Source: Atrichornis clamosus (lineage: Eukaryota; Chordata; Aves; Passeriformes; Menuridae). From it: a DNA stretch of 64,000 nt. The DNA lies in assembly GCA_013400975.1 (NCBI GenBank), contig WBMZ01012797.1, positions 23,735-87,734 on the forward strand. The letters run 5' to 3'. A program made the position numbers and the translations under genes. Every line of letters begins with the position of its first letter. The first letter of the stretch is position 1. Positions 24,607-36,147 of this stretch are shown here, one piece after another. Under the pieces are notes generated by a model. It had not been told where the DNA came from. It saw only the letters and a list, made by a program, of their open reading frames with translations, and did no database searches.

Positions 24607-26937
24607 ATCTCCACCACTTATTCCATGCCATTTGCATAATGCTCAGGTCTCACATAACACATATCTTCTGACCATTCAATTTTATGTTTCTCATTCCTGA
24701 AATTCCTTTTTACCAACTTTTAGAAATTACACTACTTCCTTAAACCATCTTTATGATTTATAGATTCTCATTAACTATCCTGTGCCTTAACAGAGAGAGC
24801 TAATTTGCCCACTCTGTGGGTCTCTGTCACTCACGAAAATGTCCAGAAGAACAGATTATGATTTGGGACCCATGTATCACAGTGGTTGCTCAGGACAAGA
24901 GAAGCAACATGTTTGATTGCTGAGTGCCAACACAGCTGGATTTGGGTCATCACTGTATTTACCCAGTTCCTTGTGAAGCTCACTCTTCATCAGTTCAGGT
25001 CATTTCTGCTACATTACTTCCTACAACGTTCAACTCACATCATTGGTTATTTCCTCCCAAAGCAGGAAATTCTCCAGAAAGGAGACACTGGATCTCCTCA
25101 TCCTTCTGCATTACCCACCATGCACACCCAGGTCCTTGAGTGGAGACAATCCCACCACTGCTTGCCTTTTCAGAAGGGAGGTTCAAGCCACACTGCCTTT
25201 CCCACTCTCTCAGTACAGGAGCCTTATCTCCTCCCACAGAGGTAGGGGCTCTGTTCGGGCGGGACCAGGAGGGTTAGGAGTTCCACTGGTGTTAACCAAC
25301 AAAGTACCCTCAAGAAAGAATACTTCAAGGACACAAAAGGGTCCAAAAGGACTTTTGGTGTAGGGCCATGAATACTGAGATTAAAACAGTTGCCTATTTT
25401 CGCTGTCCTCTCTACTGGAGACATTCACCCTTAGCAGGTGAATGTTTCAAATAATGATTTTTTTCATGTGCCATAAACATACAATCCATTACTTCAGCAT
25501 CTGAAAGCTGATGAACATAAATCTTGGACACTTAGCTCTAAAAAAACATGGAATTCACAGTCCCAGATCTGACACCTTCTTTGTGCACAAATGGAGAGTA
25601 TCAGGTACTTAATGATTAAATATGTAGGGCTAGAGCATGAAATGAGGGGACACTCTGTCCCGTAAGTGGTATGAAAGCAAACACTGAAAATTGTCATGTG
25701 GGGATGTGAACAAGTATATCAGTAGTCATCATTCTGATTAGAATTTATAATAAGGCCATGAATATTCAAATTTAAAATTAAACTAAGGAAGTTGTTAAGA
25801 TCATATTATATGCTAACAACAGACTTCTGAAAATGAACAATTCTGACACATCGTATCAGTGCAACTTCAACAATTTGAAATAGGGCTACAACAGGAATAA
25901 ATCATGATCCTTTGTGTATAGGATGTACAAAACTATTCTTAACAGCTGCTTATTTAAATTTTGTGAAGTCAAGATGAGCTATATAAGGCATATTTAGGAT
26001 CATACTAACATAGATGTCTAATCACAATTTTGGCTGTCCTACACTCTCAGGTTTAACAACATGAGTAAGTATTGAGATGCTTCAATGTTTTTGCTGCTTT
26101 CAGTCATAATGAAACACCGATTATTCCAGCTAGAAGCTGGAGTGCACAAATTACTAATGACACTTTCCTTTTGGAAAATCTTTTCACTAGGGTGTCTAAA
26201 TCTCATCCTTAAGGTATTCTATACTAGTGAATCTGGGATGTCACATAAAACTCAGCCACAGTCTCATGAATCAGACACTCACATTAGTACCTCAAGCCTT
26301 GTACCTATAAAAACTGAATGGAGCTTTACTTACCAATCTGCAGTATCTCCTGGAATTCCACAGAGCAATTCAGTAATGGGTAGTACTTGGGTGGTATAAT
26401 CATCTCTACTGGAAATCAGTGAGTGCTACAGTCTTTAAGAAAGAGCAGAGAGCACAGTAATAAGTAACATATACCTACAAAATATTTTTTATCTAATTTA
26501 ACTTTGTTTTCCACTTTGGCACTTATTTTATTACCTGAACAGATGCAAGAGTCTACAAGATACACACCTACATTTCAGTTGGTTGACAAGACTCATCACA
26601 CTCAGGAGGGAAAAGCTGGTACTTTTACCATGTTATTCTTCCCATCCAAGAGCACATGTTTAAAATCAGATGGCTTATGCATTTAAAAGTGCTGCTTTCT
26701 CTTCTCTGCAATTAGAACACAAATATTTAACTCAGACAGAAGTTAAGCTAAATTAGTCCTATCCTAAAAGACTGAATCTATCATTTGCAAACAATCTTCT
26801 AACCATATATTCCACTAATCGGGTGGAATTTGCTGTATGCTTCCATTTTAACTGGGGTTTCTAAAGTGATGCATTTTTCTGTGTGTGAGCATGAACACAT
26901 AAACAATTGTGCTATCTCCAGATATAAGATTTTCATA
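24607..26937. other. Unclassified DNA, partly higher GC
   Basis: 24,607-25,440 is less AT-rich than its surroundings and has several overlapping frames of 65-119 codons on both strands, but none shows a domain. It could be old retroviral or other repeat sequence next to the LTR at 24048. 25,440-26,937 is ordinary AT-rich DNA with chance frames up to 104 codons (26085-26399). Confidence 0.4.
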
Positions 26938-27165
26938 TAATCATAGAATATGATGAGTTTGAAGGGATCCATCAAGATCATTGAAGTCCAACTCCTGGTC
27001 CGGCGCAGTACCATCCCCAAGAGTCACACCATGTGCTTGAGAGTATTGTCCAAACCCTTCTGGAACTCTGTCAGGCTTGGTGCTGTGGTCACTTCCCTGG
27101 GGAGCCTGTTCCAGTGCCCAGCCCCTCTCTGCATGAAAAACCTTTCCTGATATCCGACCTACATA
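26938..27165 (-). repeat. CR1 LINE 3' tail, reverse strand
   Basis: Reverse CR1 end: plus-strand phrases 'aatcatagaatatgatgagt', 'ttgaagggatccatcaagat', 'cattgaagtccaactcctgg', 'accatccccaagagtcacac', 'catgtgcttgagagtattgt', 'gtgctgtggtcacttccctg', 'gggagcctgttccagtgccc', 'tgcatgaaaaacctttcctg'. The wording belongs to the same broad CR1 group as 22530-22703 and 52300-53110. It is a 5'-truncated dead copy. Confidence 0.92.
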
Positions 27166-28136
27166 CATACATAGTTTACTATATTTTATAGCAGCTCTTA
27201 TTTTCATCTGTAGATATCAAAGCACACCCTTTACAAGGGTGACAAAATCTGCATCATCTTAGATAAAATAAAATGATGTAGGGGAAATTATGTTTAAAAA
27301 GGAATGAAAATAGATACAAAAAATTGGGAATTTAGGAAGTAGGGTTCTTTTTATTGTCTCTGCACGTTCCTGTAGGTGTTTCATTTTAATGTTACCAGGG
27401 GACTCCCTCTCAGCATCATGTAAACAGTAGAATCCATATTAATTATTGCATCCATATAGAGAAGGATATACATATATACACATAGAGAGATATAAATATA
27501 TAATTTATATGTGCATTAAATAGTATAAAAACAACCCTACAAAAATTACAGGTTTACAAGAACAAGGAAGGGTTTTTGTGACATATTTCTAGTATGGAAT
27601 CTGAGCTACTAGCAATCTGTAGCTCAGCGAAATCCTGAGATGGATTTTGTGTCTTTGGTTTCTGTTTTTTTCCGGGTTTTTTGGTGAGTTTGCATTGAAC
27701 TGATACCAACTCACTCTACCTATTATTCAGGTAGAGAAATAAATAAAGCTGCTGGATGCTAAGATAAAAATCTTTGCTGAGATTATGTGCCAGATGGTTG
27801 TTTTATTCACTCCATACACTAGTTTTTTTGTGACACTATTTTCTTCGAGTGGAAATAAGATTGTATGTTTAGGTCCTGAATGTGAGATGATATCTGAGGG
27901 GGTGGGGGCATTAAACAAGCAAGCAGCATATCAGGTATAGAGGGCTAACATGAAAGTCAGGTTGTGATGTGGGGAGAGATCTTTAAATATTCTTGGTATG
28001 AGAAACTCAGACATAGAGATGTACATGTGCTTATCCACCATGGTACACGCAGAGGTGAAAGTGAAGCTTGGGTAGTCAAAGGCTAGTGTTTTTGAAATAG
28101 CTAAAAGGATGAGGAATTTATTTATGAAATTTTTGT
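27166..28136. other. AT-rich unique DNA, no gene seen
   Basis: AT-rich, with an A/T/C dinucleotide-like patch around 27465-27512 (tatacatatatacacatag and similar). No gene or named repeat. Confidence 0.5.
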
Positions 28137-28240
28137 ATCACAGAGTAGCAGAAAGGAGGAATTTGGAAGGACCTCTGAAAATTTTCATGTTCAACCTTCT
28201 TTACAAAGCAAGGTCAACTAGAACAGCTTGCACAAGACTT
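28137..28240 (-). repeat. Possible short CR1 tail, reverse strand
   Basis: The phrase 'aatttggaaggacctctgaa' followed by 'catgttcaaccttctttaca' and 'aactagaacagcttgcacaa' resembles the reversed CR1 3' end (ggaaggaccttt...aagtccaacc...aactagatcaggttgctcaga). It is strongly decayed and short, so the call is tentative. Confidence 0.5.
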
Positions 28241-28613
28241 TTAAATGACTGTGAGGTACATAATTGTATTGTGCTTGCAATTGTCTGTGTTAAATTTCCT
28301 TTGTTACTGTTTTGGTCAATCTCTGTTTGTCAGAATATGTTTTGTAGTCATGAATAACTGACTTAATTTTCTGTTGCTTAGTGATACTACCATATTATTA
28401 TTTTTATTGTGGTTTATATCATCATTATATCTGGAATAACACTTACTTTCTGGAAATGTGAATAAGAATAAAGGTAATTTTTTTGACTCAGTAATGAGTT
28501 TAAAATTAATATAATGGGTGATTTGATTGGAAAGATGCTGCAATATGTTTTATTTATTCATAAATGACTAGCTAAGAAATCAGTGGGGTATTATTCTTGA
28601 ATTTTTTTTTTTA

Positions 28614-28632
28614 TGTGTGTATGTGTGTGTGT
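28614..28632. repeat. (TG)n microsatellite
   Basis: Short TG run broken once by an A. Confidence 0.8.
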
Positions 28633-29052
28633 CCTGTAATTTGTTTATAATCCAGAAATCTGCCAGTTTTGCCTGATGGAATCAGAACTTATACGAGGAT
28701 CAGGCAGATGCTAGAATGGGACTGCTCCACAAGGAAAGACAAGCCAGGAGTCTAGCATGATTCCTCAACACAGTCTAGGGGAAGACATCCAAGGTTAATC
28801 CCATTGTCTCTATGACATGGATGTGGTCTACCACAGTCCCGGAAAGGCGAGATAATGAGGAGTGGGAACCATCCATAAAGGCCAGTCGGTACACGAGAGT
28901 AGCCAGAGCAAGGCTGAGCACAGCCACACCCATGGTTTAGCTCAGGGATGTGAGCCCTACTCACTACTAGTGCCCTCTGGCCCTACATCAGCAAATGCTG
29001 TAAATAAAAATAATTTAGCAATATGCAAATGTAAATTCAGTGCCAGGACAAA

Positions 29053-29070
29053 AACCAACCAACCAACCAA
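29053..29070. repeat. (AACC)n microsatellite
   Basis: About four tandem AACC units inside an A/C-rich patch. Confidence 0.75.
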
Positions 29071-30603
29071 ACCCCCTAAACACCAAACCCACAACTTTCA
29101 TTATGTTTGTTAAGGCAGAGAAATTTCTGGGTTTGTGTAATTGTCAATACCTGTAAAGTTGTCCAAATATATGCAAAACTGAAGCAGTTAAATGCAAATC
29201 CTCCTCCTCATTGGAACATCATTTAAGTTATAGCCCTTTTTTTTTTTTTTTTTCATAGCTGTAATTGCACCTATATGCATTTAAATGTAAATTTGCCCTC
29301 ATATTATTAAGGAAAAAACCCAGGATTTATGCATCATTTATAAATAACCTCATGATGCATTCAAACAGTGCACTGGTAAGCAGCAAGAAAAAAATCTTGG
29401 AAAGGCAGCTAAGTGGCTAGACAGATGGATTATGAGTTCAAAATGTATCTGGAATGTTAAAAGGAAGCTTGACCTTGACAAAAATGAAGAAAAAGTATGG
29501 AGAACACTATTCATATTTCATGTACATGTGCAGTGCCAAACATAATTCTAGAAAGGTATCACCTGCTGGTTAATGAGGGATATTAAAGGCACAACTAGAA
29601 TTGCATAGGTTAGGAACAAGGATCCCAAACTGCAGTGCATGCACTACTGGGAAAAGTAAGGTTTCAAAGTCCTGTACAACTGAGAGCTGCTCTTACTGCT
29701 GAATACCTGATATCACTGCTTGCAACTGCTCTGCAGTGACAGCTGCTGCTGATGGCTGTACTTGACAAGAAAAATTTTGCAGATGACAAGTTCAATATAT
29801 TATTTTTATCTGACTTTAACAAAACATTCTACAGAAAAATGGTAGAACTTCGTCTTATTTCACATAAATAAAACACCAGCATTACTTTTGCCAGTTCTGC
29901 AGTAATTTCATTTCTGAAGAACGTCTGTACATAAATATTAGATACTTATGCTCACATTATTCTTGCATTTTTCTTCTGTACATAAAGATATCTGTCAGTG
30001 CAAAGGAGGATCTTATATAAAAAATGTGAAAAAATATTTATTAACAAGACCATATTTAATTTTTCACTATAAGTGGGCTGTTCATACCTATAATATTGTC
30101 CTTATTTGTTAACTTGTCCTAAAAGATGAGATCTGAAAGGCTTGTTTGGCTGAAAGCAGGGGGTTTGTGTTATTTTCAAACAACTACTGATCTAGTAAAA
30201 TGTGAACTCTTTAAACTCTTTGTTGCTATACTCTTAAACCATCACAGTTGTAACCACAGAAGCACATGAAAAAAACATTAAAATTAGGGTATTTTATTTC
30301 ATCTGGAAAATCACATGCTTCTCGTCTTTTAAACTCAAGCATGGAGCTGTAGACTAAATTTAACCTTTCTGTTTCATAATAGCTTCCTTCATGCAGTATC
30401 ATATGCATTAAACTTCCTTTTTCAACAGAGGAAAGGCTTATTAATTTTTAAATAAGCTTTCTCCCTCTGAAAATTCTCATGTCTCCTTCCAGTTCCACAG
30501 ATTTATCAGCACTGCTGATTGTGACAGTGCTGGTGATGCCATTTCCATCATAACTGCTGTCTCTAACAGATGACAAAAGCAGCAAGTTTTTTGCTCTGTC
30601 ACT

Positions 30604-30604
<1 letters not shown>

Positions 30605-30646
<42 letters not shown>
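30605..30646. repeat. Pure (CAG)14 trinucleotide repeat
   Basis: Fourteen perfect CAG units without interruption, preceded by CTG and followed by C and a T run (about 30648-30656). On the reverse strand the same bases are (CTG)14; the reverse frame at 30477-30659 reads them as alanines (MEKK then an alanine run). That 60-codon frame has no other support and I do not call it a gene. Perfect repeats of this type and length are usually length-polymorphic. CAG/CTG is also the motif that expands in several repeat disorders of other vertebrates, but nothing here shows transcription. Confidence 0.97.
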
Positions 30647-30647
<1 letters not shown>

Positions 30648-31621
30648 TTTTTTTTCCATCTGTGAGGAAGGTTTATTATATATTTAAAGCATATATTCAC
30701 TGCCCTGTGAAGAGTTTTCATAAATTTGGCTCTGACAGTTCTATTCCAGCTCCTATCATCTACACCAAAGAGACTTTATTTAGGTGTGCTGAACATCTTT
30801 ATAATTTCAATACCTGATATACTGACAATATCTCTGAGATCTCTATCACACAGAAGTTTCTGGAAATTGGTAAATCATATCCTATATAAAGAAAACACAT
30901 AAATAATGCCACAGCACTTTGTTAAAGATATAAATAAGCTTAAAAAGAAATATTTTCATATAGACAGTTGTGCATAACTATTCCAGGAAAAGGTTAAGAA
31001 TATTCCAATTATCTGATAGGCATTGTAGTTATTTAAATGGGTAATATGTGACTTCACATTTAAAGTAGCTGGGCAATTTTTTCTCCTGATCAGAATACTG
31101 CATACAGTGGGAGTTCTAGAAATAGTGACTTCTACAAATAGAAATGTCTGCAAATATCCACACTTAGTGGCTGTTCCATTCATTTGTAAAATTTTATTTC
31201 TAAACATATTTAGGCAAGTATGAAGAAACTACAGAAATTACACAAAATTGCCATTTGAAGATTCAGGATCTGTCGGTCTACTTAACTTTTTAGCTTTCAA
31301 TTTGGATAACAGCCTGTTTTAGAAATTAAAGAGGAAATAATGTGGAGCCATTCTGTTTTGAAAACAGCATGGAGGTAAATACCAGGACATCAAGATGCAA
31401 TAAAATAGCAGGCTTTGTCCCAGGTCTCTGTCATATTTATCACTTCTGCAATTAAATCAGGGGCAGATGTCTCCAACAGGTAAGAGCCTGGTTGAAAAGA
31501 CACTGTCTGACCTCTTGTTTGGCAAAAGCAGAGAGAGAACAATGGTATGGAGCCATCAGACCATGGTGAGGGTAAAGGACTGCAGCTGGCATATAAATTT
31601 GTACTGTTGGTCATGGGGGAG
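30647..31621. other. AT-rich unique DNA, no gene seen
   Basis: No gene or named repeat between the CAG run and the LTR. Reverse frames of 74-83 codons look random. Confidence 0.5.
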
Positions 31622-32217
31622 TGTGCTGGTTTTGGTTGGGGTAGAGTTAATTTTCAGGACAGTTGCTAACATAGGGCTGTGTTTTGGATTTGTGCTGAAC
31701 ATAGGATTGATAATACAGAGGTGTTTTTTTTTATTTCTGAGCAGGGCTTGCACAGAGCCAAGGCCTTTTCTGCTTTCTGTAAAGTCATGTGGGTGAGGAA
31801 ATTGGGGCTGCATGGGAGATTTGGAGGAGACACAGCTGGGGCTGGTGACGAAAACTAACCAAAGGGATATTCCAGACCACATGACATCATGCTCAGTATA
31901 TAAAGTGGGGTAAGAAGGAGGAAGAGGGGAACATTTGTAGTGATGGCGTTTGTCTTCCCAAGTCATTGTTACATGTGATGGGGCTCTGCTGTCCTGGAAA
32001 TGGCTGAACACCTGCCTGCCCATGGGAAGCACTGAATGAATTCCTTGTTTTGCTTTGTTTGTGTGTGCAGCTTTTCTTTTCCCTAATAAACTGACGTTAT
32101 CTCAATCCATTACTTTTCCAGCTTTTACCTTTCCAATTCTCTCCCCCATCCTGCTGGTGGGAGAGTAAGCAAGTGGCTGCGTGGGGTTTGGCTGTTTGTT
32201 GTGGTGAAACCAAGAGA
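31622..32217 (+). mobile_element. Solo LTR with complete promoter and poly(A) landmarks
   Basis: A well-preserved avian ERV LTR. It starts tgtgctggttttggttgggg and ends ...gtgaaaccaagaga, so the final CA has become GA. Both flanks are gggag (31617-31621 and 32218-32222), a perfect 5-bp target-site duplication. U3 shows 'tatgctgag'-type landmarks such as 'ttctgagcagggcttgcaca', 'caaaggccttttctgc'-like text and 'aaagggatattccagaccac'; the TATA box is at 31897-31904; R/U5 shows 'gcgtttgtcttcccaagtca', 'gaacacctgcctgcccatgg' and the poly(A) signal aataaa at 32085-32090. No internal viral sequence is next to it. The 158-codon reverse frame at 31556-32032 and the 109-codon plus frame at 31467-31796 are shadows of this LTR. 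Confidence 0.9.
31897..31904 (+). promoter_or_regulatory. LTR TATA box
   Basis: The sequence tatataaa lies in the phrase gctcagtatataaagtgggg within the LTR at 31622-32217, at the position of the U3 core promoter of this LTR type. A cAMP-response-like tgacatca lies just upstream. About 180 bases downstream is the aataaa signal. Whether the promoter is active cannot be seen. Confidence 0.75.
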
Positions 32218-33787
32218 GGGAGATAGACAAAACATTAGAGAACTACACAGGACCCCAAGACTGATAGAGTGATTGGGCTGGCTGGATCCCTTGGTTTTCA
32301 TTTTCTCATTACTCTGGATCACTACTAAAAGCCACGTCATGATTTTGGTGAAATGTTGACTCCAGCTGAATTTGTCCCCAGGGACCTTAGGAAAGAACTG
32401 TAACTGATGTGAAAATATATTTTTCCTAGGAAGACAGCTGGCATTTTTGTGAAGAACTACAGGATATTATGGAGCAGTATTTAATGTATACTTTTATATG
32501 CTTACTTTTATACCTCAAATAAGAGCACATACATTTCTATTGCAGGAGAAAACATTCACTTAGAAAGTCTAGGTGTATGTTTTCCTATAGCTTTGATATA
32601 AAGCAATGGGAAATAAAGAGAAGAACATCAAGTTCATATTTTCCATGCAGGTTTATTAACTCTAAAGCTGTTGCTTGAAGAAGGGAGATGGGAGACATCA
32701 ATCTCTGTCTCTGTTTAAGGTGAGTCACTGCACACTGATCAGCTCGAATCCTCAGAACAAGGACAGTAATCCTAAAATGCATCTTAATACAAACCTATTG
32801 GCTCAGGAACTTGCTTGGTTGAGAGATTCCTTATTTCCAGATTCTGAACCTGTCTTGTAGCCTTCTGGTTTTTGACTAAGACATGTTCTCTGTGCACTGG
32901 TAGTACTCAGCTCAGACTTTTCCCTGGGTAGGCTGAAATTCACATCTTGAAAAGGAATTCACATCTTGAAAATATCACTCAGCCCAGGTAAACAATCCCT
33001 GCAGAAATGCTTCTGACATCTACTGCATGAAAATGCAAAATAGTACCAGTAGTATGTTTTAAAAAGAGATCCTGAAATAGCTGCCTAAACTTCACCCCAA
33101 ATTCAAGACCAAAGTGAAAGTTCTGCAACAGTTTGGTTTTGGTGTTACTTTACCAGCTGCTTGTTCAGCACGCTGACTGTTTTTGACCCTACTCTGAGAC
33201 ACATAAATCTTCCCTAGTTCTGTCCAGGGAACCCAGGCCCCTGATTCACTGCCAGATACAGTGGCAGCCATGCATAAAATTCTTTCCCCTTTGAGAGCCA
33301 TGCATTCAAAAGTAGCATGGCTATGCCTGCTACTGGATATACCTTTTGGCTGGATAGAACTGTGGGAGGCAGGAAATGAATTGTAGGGAAGTTCATTCTG
33401 ACAGTTCATTCAAGCTAGATTTTTTCACAATTTTTTTTCAGGCCATAGACCTTGAAGAAAAGCCAAAAGAGAACTTCTGTGACTCAATTTGTATTCTTTT
33501 TTTAGGGTTGTTCTTTGTTTTGGGGCGTTAGCAGTTCTGTCTAATCCTTCACTGTATTATTGGCCAGTTGGCTTGGTGCTGGCATCTATTGCAGGGTGTA
33601 AATTGTTGCTAAGTTTGGGAGTTTCCTTTGTGTCATTAGTGTTTTTATGGGAGTTTAGTGTGAAATGTTCTTAGTTTTTGTTTCTTCTGTCTCTTTAATG
33701 GCTGATTCTTTCCCAGAGGCAGGAGGAGATTGACATGTTTTGGGGTAATTCCTAGAATAATAGATCCAGGCAACAGAAGGCAACACA
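32218..33787. other. Unique DNA, no gene seen
   Basis: Includes a two-copy 19-bp tandem duplication at 32937-32974. 33,070-33,420 has somewhat higher GC and a 105-codon reverse frame (33092-33409) without motifs. 33,480-33,700 is T/G-rich. No named repeat. Confidence 0.45.
32937..32974. repeat. Two-copy 19-bp tandem duplication
   Basis: aattcacatcttgaaaagg is followed directly by aattcacatcttgaaaata. The two units differ only at the end. Confidence 0.85.
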
Positions 33788-35156
33788 GAGAAGGATGAAT
33801 CCCATGACTGGAGTGCAGCTATTGATGGTACAGCCTATTCAGAAGAGACAGGCAAGGAAGGAGGTGTGCAAGTGTTGCCTTCTACATTAAAAACTGGATT
33901 GAATGTGAAAAGTTGTCTCTGAAGAACAGCCATGAGCAGGCTGAAAGCTTGTGGGCAAGAATAAGAGACCGAGGCAACAAAGGGAGTCTATTGGTCAGTG
34001 TCTGCTGACCAGGCTGCCTGATCAAGGGGAGCCTACTGACAAAGCCTTCTTGCTCCAGCTACAGGAGGCATCGCACTCACAGGCTCTTGTCCTCCTGGGG
34101 GCTTCAACCACCCTGACATCTGCTGGGAAAGTAGCACAGTGAGCTGTAGACAGCCCAGGAGGTTCCTGTAATTCATGGAGAATAACTTCCTGACCCAGAT
34201 AATAGACAGCCCCAGCAGAGGGGTGAGTGACTGGACCTGATAGTCCTCAGTGGAAGTGAGCGCATCAGTGGCATCAAGACTGAAGACAGCCTGGACTGCA
34301 GTGATCACACACTGGTGAAGTTTGCAGTCCTGAGGGATATGGGTCAGGTGAAGGAAAAAGTACCCTGAAGTTTAAGAAGGCAATATTTCTGCTCTTCAAA
34401 AGAGTTAGTCAGTAGGACCCTCTGGGAAACTGTTCTCAGGGACAAGGGAAGAGAATAGAGCTTGCAGATCTTTCCATAGAGCATGAAAGCTCTTCATCCC
34501 CAGGTACAAGAAATCAGGAAAGGAAGGTAAGAACTCAGCATGGCTAAGTAGAGACCTGCAGGTCAAACTAAAGGGCAAGAAGCAAATGCACAAGTAGTGG
34601 AAGCAGGGACAGGTGCAGCTGACACATCTGAGGGATGGCATGCCATCCAGATGGGCCTGCATAGTCTTGAGAGGTGGGCCCATGAGAACCTAAGGAGATT
34701 CAACAAGACCAAGTGCAAGGTCCTACACATGGTTCAGGACAACTCAGACATGAGTACAGACTGGGAGAAGAACTCTTTGAGATCAGCCCTTAGGAGAAGG
34801 GTTCGAGGGTTCTGCTGGATGAAAAACTGGATGTGAGCCACAGCATACACTTGCAGCCCTGAAGGTCAACCACATCCTGAGTGGCATCAAAAGAGGAATG
34901 CCCAGTGTGTTGAGGGAGGTAACTCTCTCCCTCTACTCTGTCCTTGTGAGACCCTGCCTGGAGCAGTACTTCCAGATCTGAGGGCCTCAACATAAGAACG
35001 ACATAGACCTTTGGGAGCCAGCCCAGAGAAGGGCCACAAAGATGGTCAGAGAGCTGAAGCACCTCTCCTGTGAGGAAAGGCTGAGATAGCTGGGGTTATT
35101 GAGTCTGGAGAAAGTTCCAGGGAGACCTCATTGGAACCCTTTGGTACTTAAGGGGG
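33788..35156 (+). repeat. Long CR1 LINE relic, left part (endonuclease end joined to RT end)
   Basis: Plus-strand CR1 that reaches unusually far upstream. From 33,788 it has the endonuclease-coding region ('catgactggagtgcagctat', 'aataagagaccgaggcaaca', 'gcctgatcaaggggagccta', 'ctacaggaggcatcgcactc', 'ccaccctgacatctgctggg', 'ctggactgcagtgatcacac', 'gtttgcagtcctgagggata', 'gacaagggaagagaatagag', 'ctgcaggtcaaactaaaggg'). Near 34,605 it jumps to the 3' part of the reverse transcriptase ('gagattcaacaagaccaagt', 'gaaggtcaaccacatcctga', 'agaagggccacaaagatggt', 'cacctctcctgtgaggaaag'). The catalytic core of RT is absent, so there is a large internal deletion. The conserved LLLGDFNHPD stretch is broken by a frameshift (the open frame reads LVLLGASTTLTSAG). 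The element resumes at 36148 after an inserted LTR. Confidence 0.9.
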
Positions 35157-35808
35157 TGTTTAGGTTTGGGCCTGGCCAGAGGCCAGGAACACGCCAGGCT
35201 CGGGGACGTGCCCCCCACTTCTTGCAAATGAACAGAGGAGAGGGAAGGAAAAAAAAATATTCAAAGCATCCATGAAGTTTGTGATTAAAAAAAAAAAAAA
35301 AACTAAGAGAAAATCATGGGCAAAGCAGGCAAACTACTTGAAAATATGAAACTACATTTATTATGCTACCAGAAAAGAAGAAAAATTGAGAAGCAATATG
35401 AGCTGTGGGAAAAAACACATTCTTTCCCCCTCCCCCCACTTACCCCTCCCTGCTTCCCTCCTACCCAAACAACGTAGAAAGACAGAGAATTAGGGGGTTT
35501 TTTGAGGTTAGGCCAGGTCTTCATATTCCTAAGGATTGGAGTCTTCCCCTGCTGAATGGTGGGGTCCCCTTTTTGGAAAGTAAAGTCCAAAGTCCATCCC
35601 ACGGGCAACAGAGGCCCTCAAACTGTTGCGGCGTGGGTCACTCCTCCACAGGCTGCAGTCTTTAAGAACCCCCTGCTCCAACCTCTGTAAAGGGGGCTCT
35701 GCATTCCCGTGCTCCTCCAAGGGCTACAAGGGGGGACATCCCGTCTCCCCATGGTCTCACCACCAGCTGCAGAGGAATCTCGGCTCCGGCCCTGCTGTAT
35801 CTTCTTCC

Positions 35809-35899
35809 GACCTGGCCTGGGTGCTTCTCCATGTTGGTCTTTTNNNNNNNNNNNNNNNNNNNNNGACCTGGCCTGGGTGCTTCTCCATGTTGGTCTTTT
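35809..35899. repeat. Exact 35-bp direct repeats on both sides of the N gap
   Basis: Bases 35809-35843 and 35865-35899 are identical over 35 positions (both begin gacctggcctgggtgcttct). They are separated only by the 21 Ns. This is the signature of a gap placed between two contig ends that in fact overlap. Confidence 0.95.
35844..35864. other. Assembly gap (21 N)
   Basis: Run of 21 undetermined bases, the only one in the window. Its length is probably nominal; see the flanking 35-bp repeats. Confidence 0.99.
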
Positions 35900-36147
35900 A
35901 GCTCACATCCTCCTCCTCCCTGGCTGCAATTTTTAGCTGCACCACCAGAATTGTTTTGAATTCCTTCTTAAATCTGTTATCACAGAGGTGTTACCACTTC
36001 TAATTGGCCTGTGGCATGTCCATCTTTGCAGCCAGCCAGACATTGGCCCTGCAGGACATGGTGGTGGAGCTTCTAGCAGCTTCTCACAGAAGCCACCCCT
36101 GCAAGCCCCCCCCGCTACCAAAAATCAGGTCTAGTAAAACCACGACA

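Larger units (their letters stand above)
28241..30604. other. Mostly AT-rich unique DNA, no gene seen
   Basis: Contains (TG)n at 28614-28632, (AACC)n at 29053-29070 and a T run at about 29237-29253. The stretch 28,660-28,980 has higher GC and frames of 70-83 codons without motifs. I recognise nothing else. Confidence 0.5.
35157..36147 (-). mobile_element. Solo LTR (~1 kb) on the reverse strand, inside a CR1, holding the assembly gap
   Basis: Plus-strand ends are tgtttaggtttgggcctggc and ctagtaaaaccacgaca, so on its own strand it begins TGTCGTGGTTTTACTAG and ends in ...CTAAACA, a TG...CA element. ggggg lies on both sides (35152-35156 and 36148-36152), a perfect if low-complexity 5-bp target-site duplication, and the CR1 phrase before and after joins up. 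The 5' module 'tttttggtagcggggg...ggtggcttctgtgagaag' is shared with the 15313/17510 LTR type, but the 3' end is different. The reverse-strand poly(A) signal AATAAA is at 35357-35362. An A run at about 35286-35302 and the N gap at 35844-35864 lie inside. No adjacent viral genes; solo LTR. Confidence 0.88.

Noticed and set aside
30477..30659. 60-codon reverse frame with an alanine run
   Set aside because: The alanines are only the (CTG)n microsatellite; no other support for a protein.
31556..32032. 158-codon reverse frame, one of the longest in the window
   Set aside because: It lies almost entirely antisense to the solo LTR at 31622-32217, has no domain, and its openness follows from the LTR composition.
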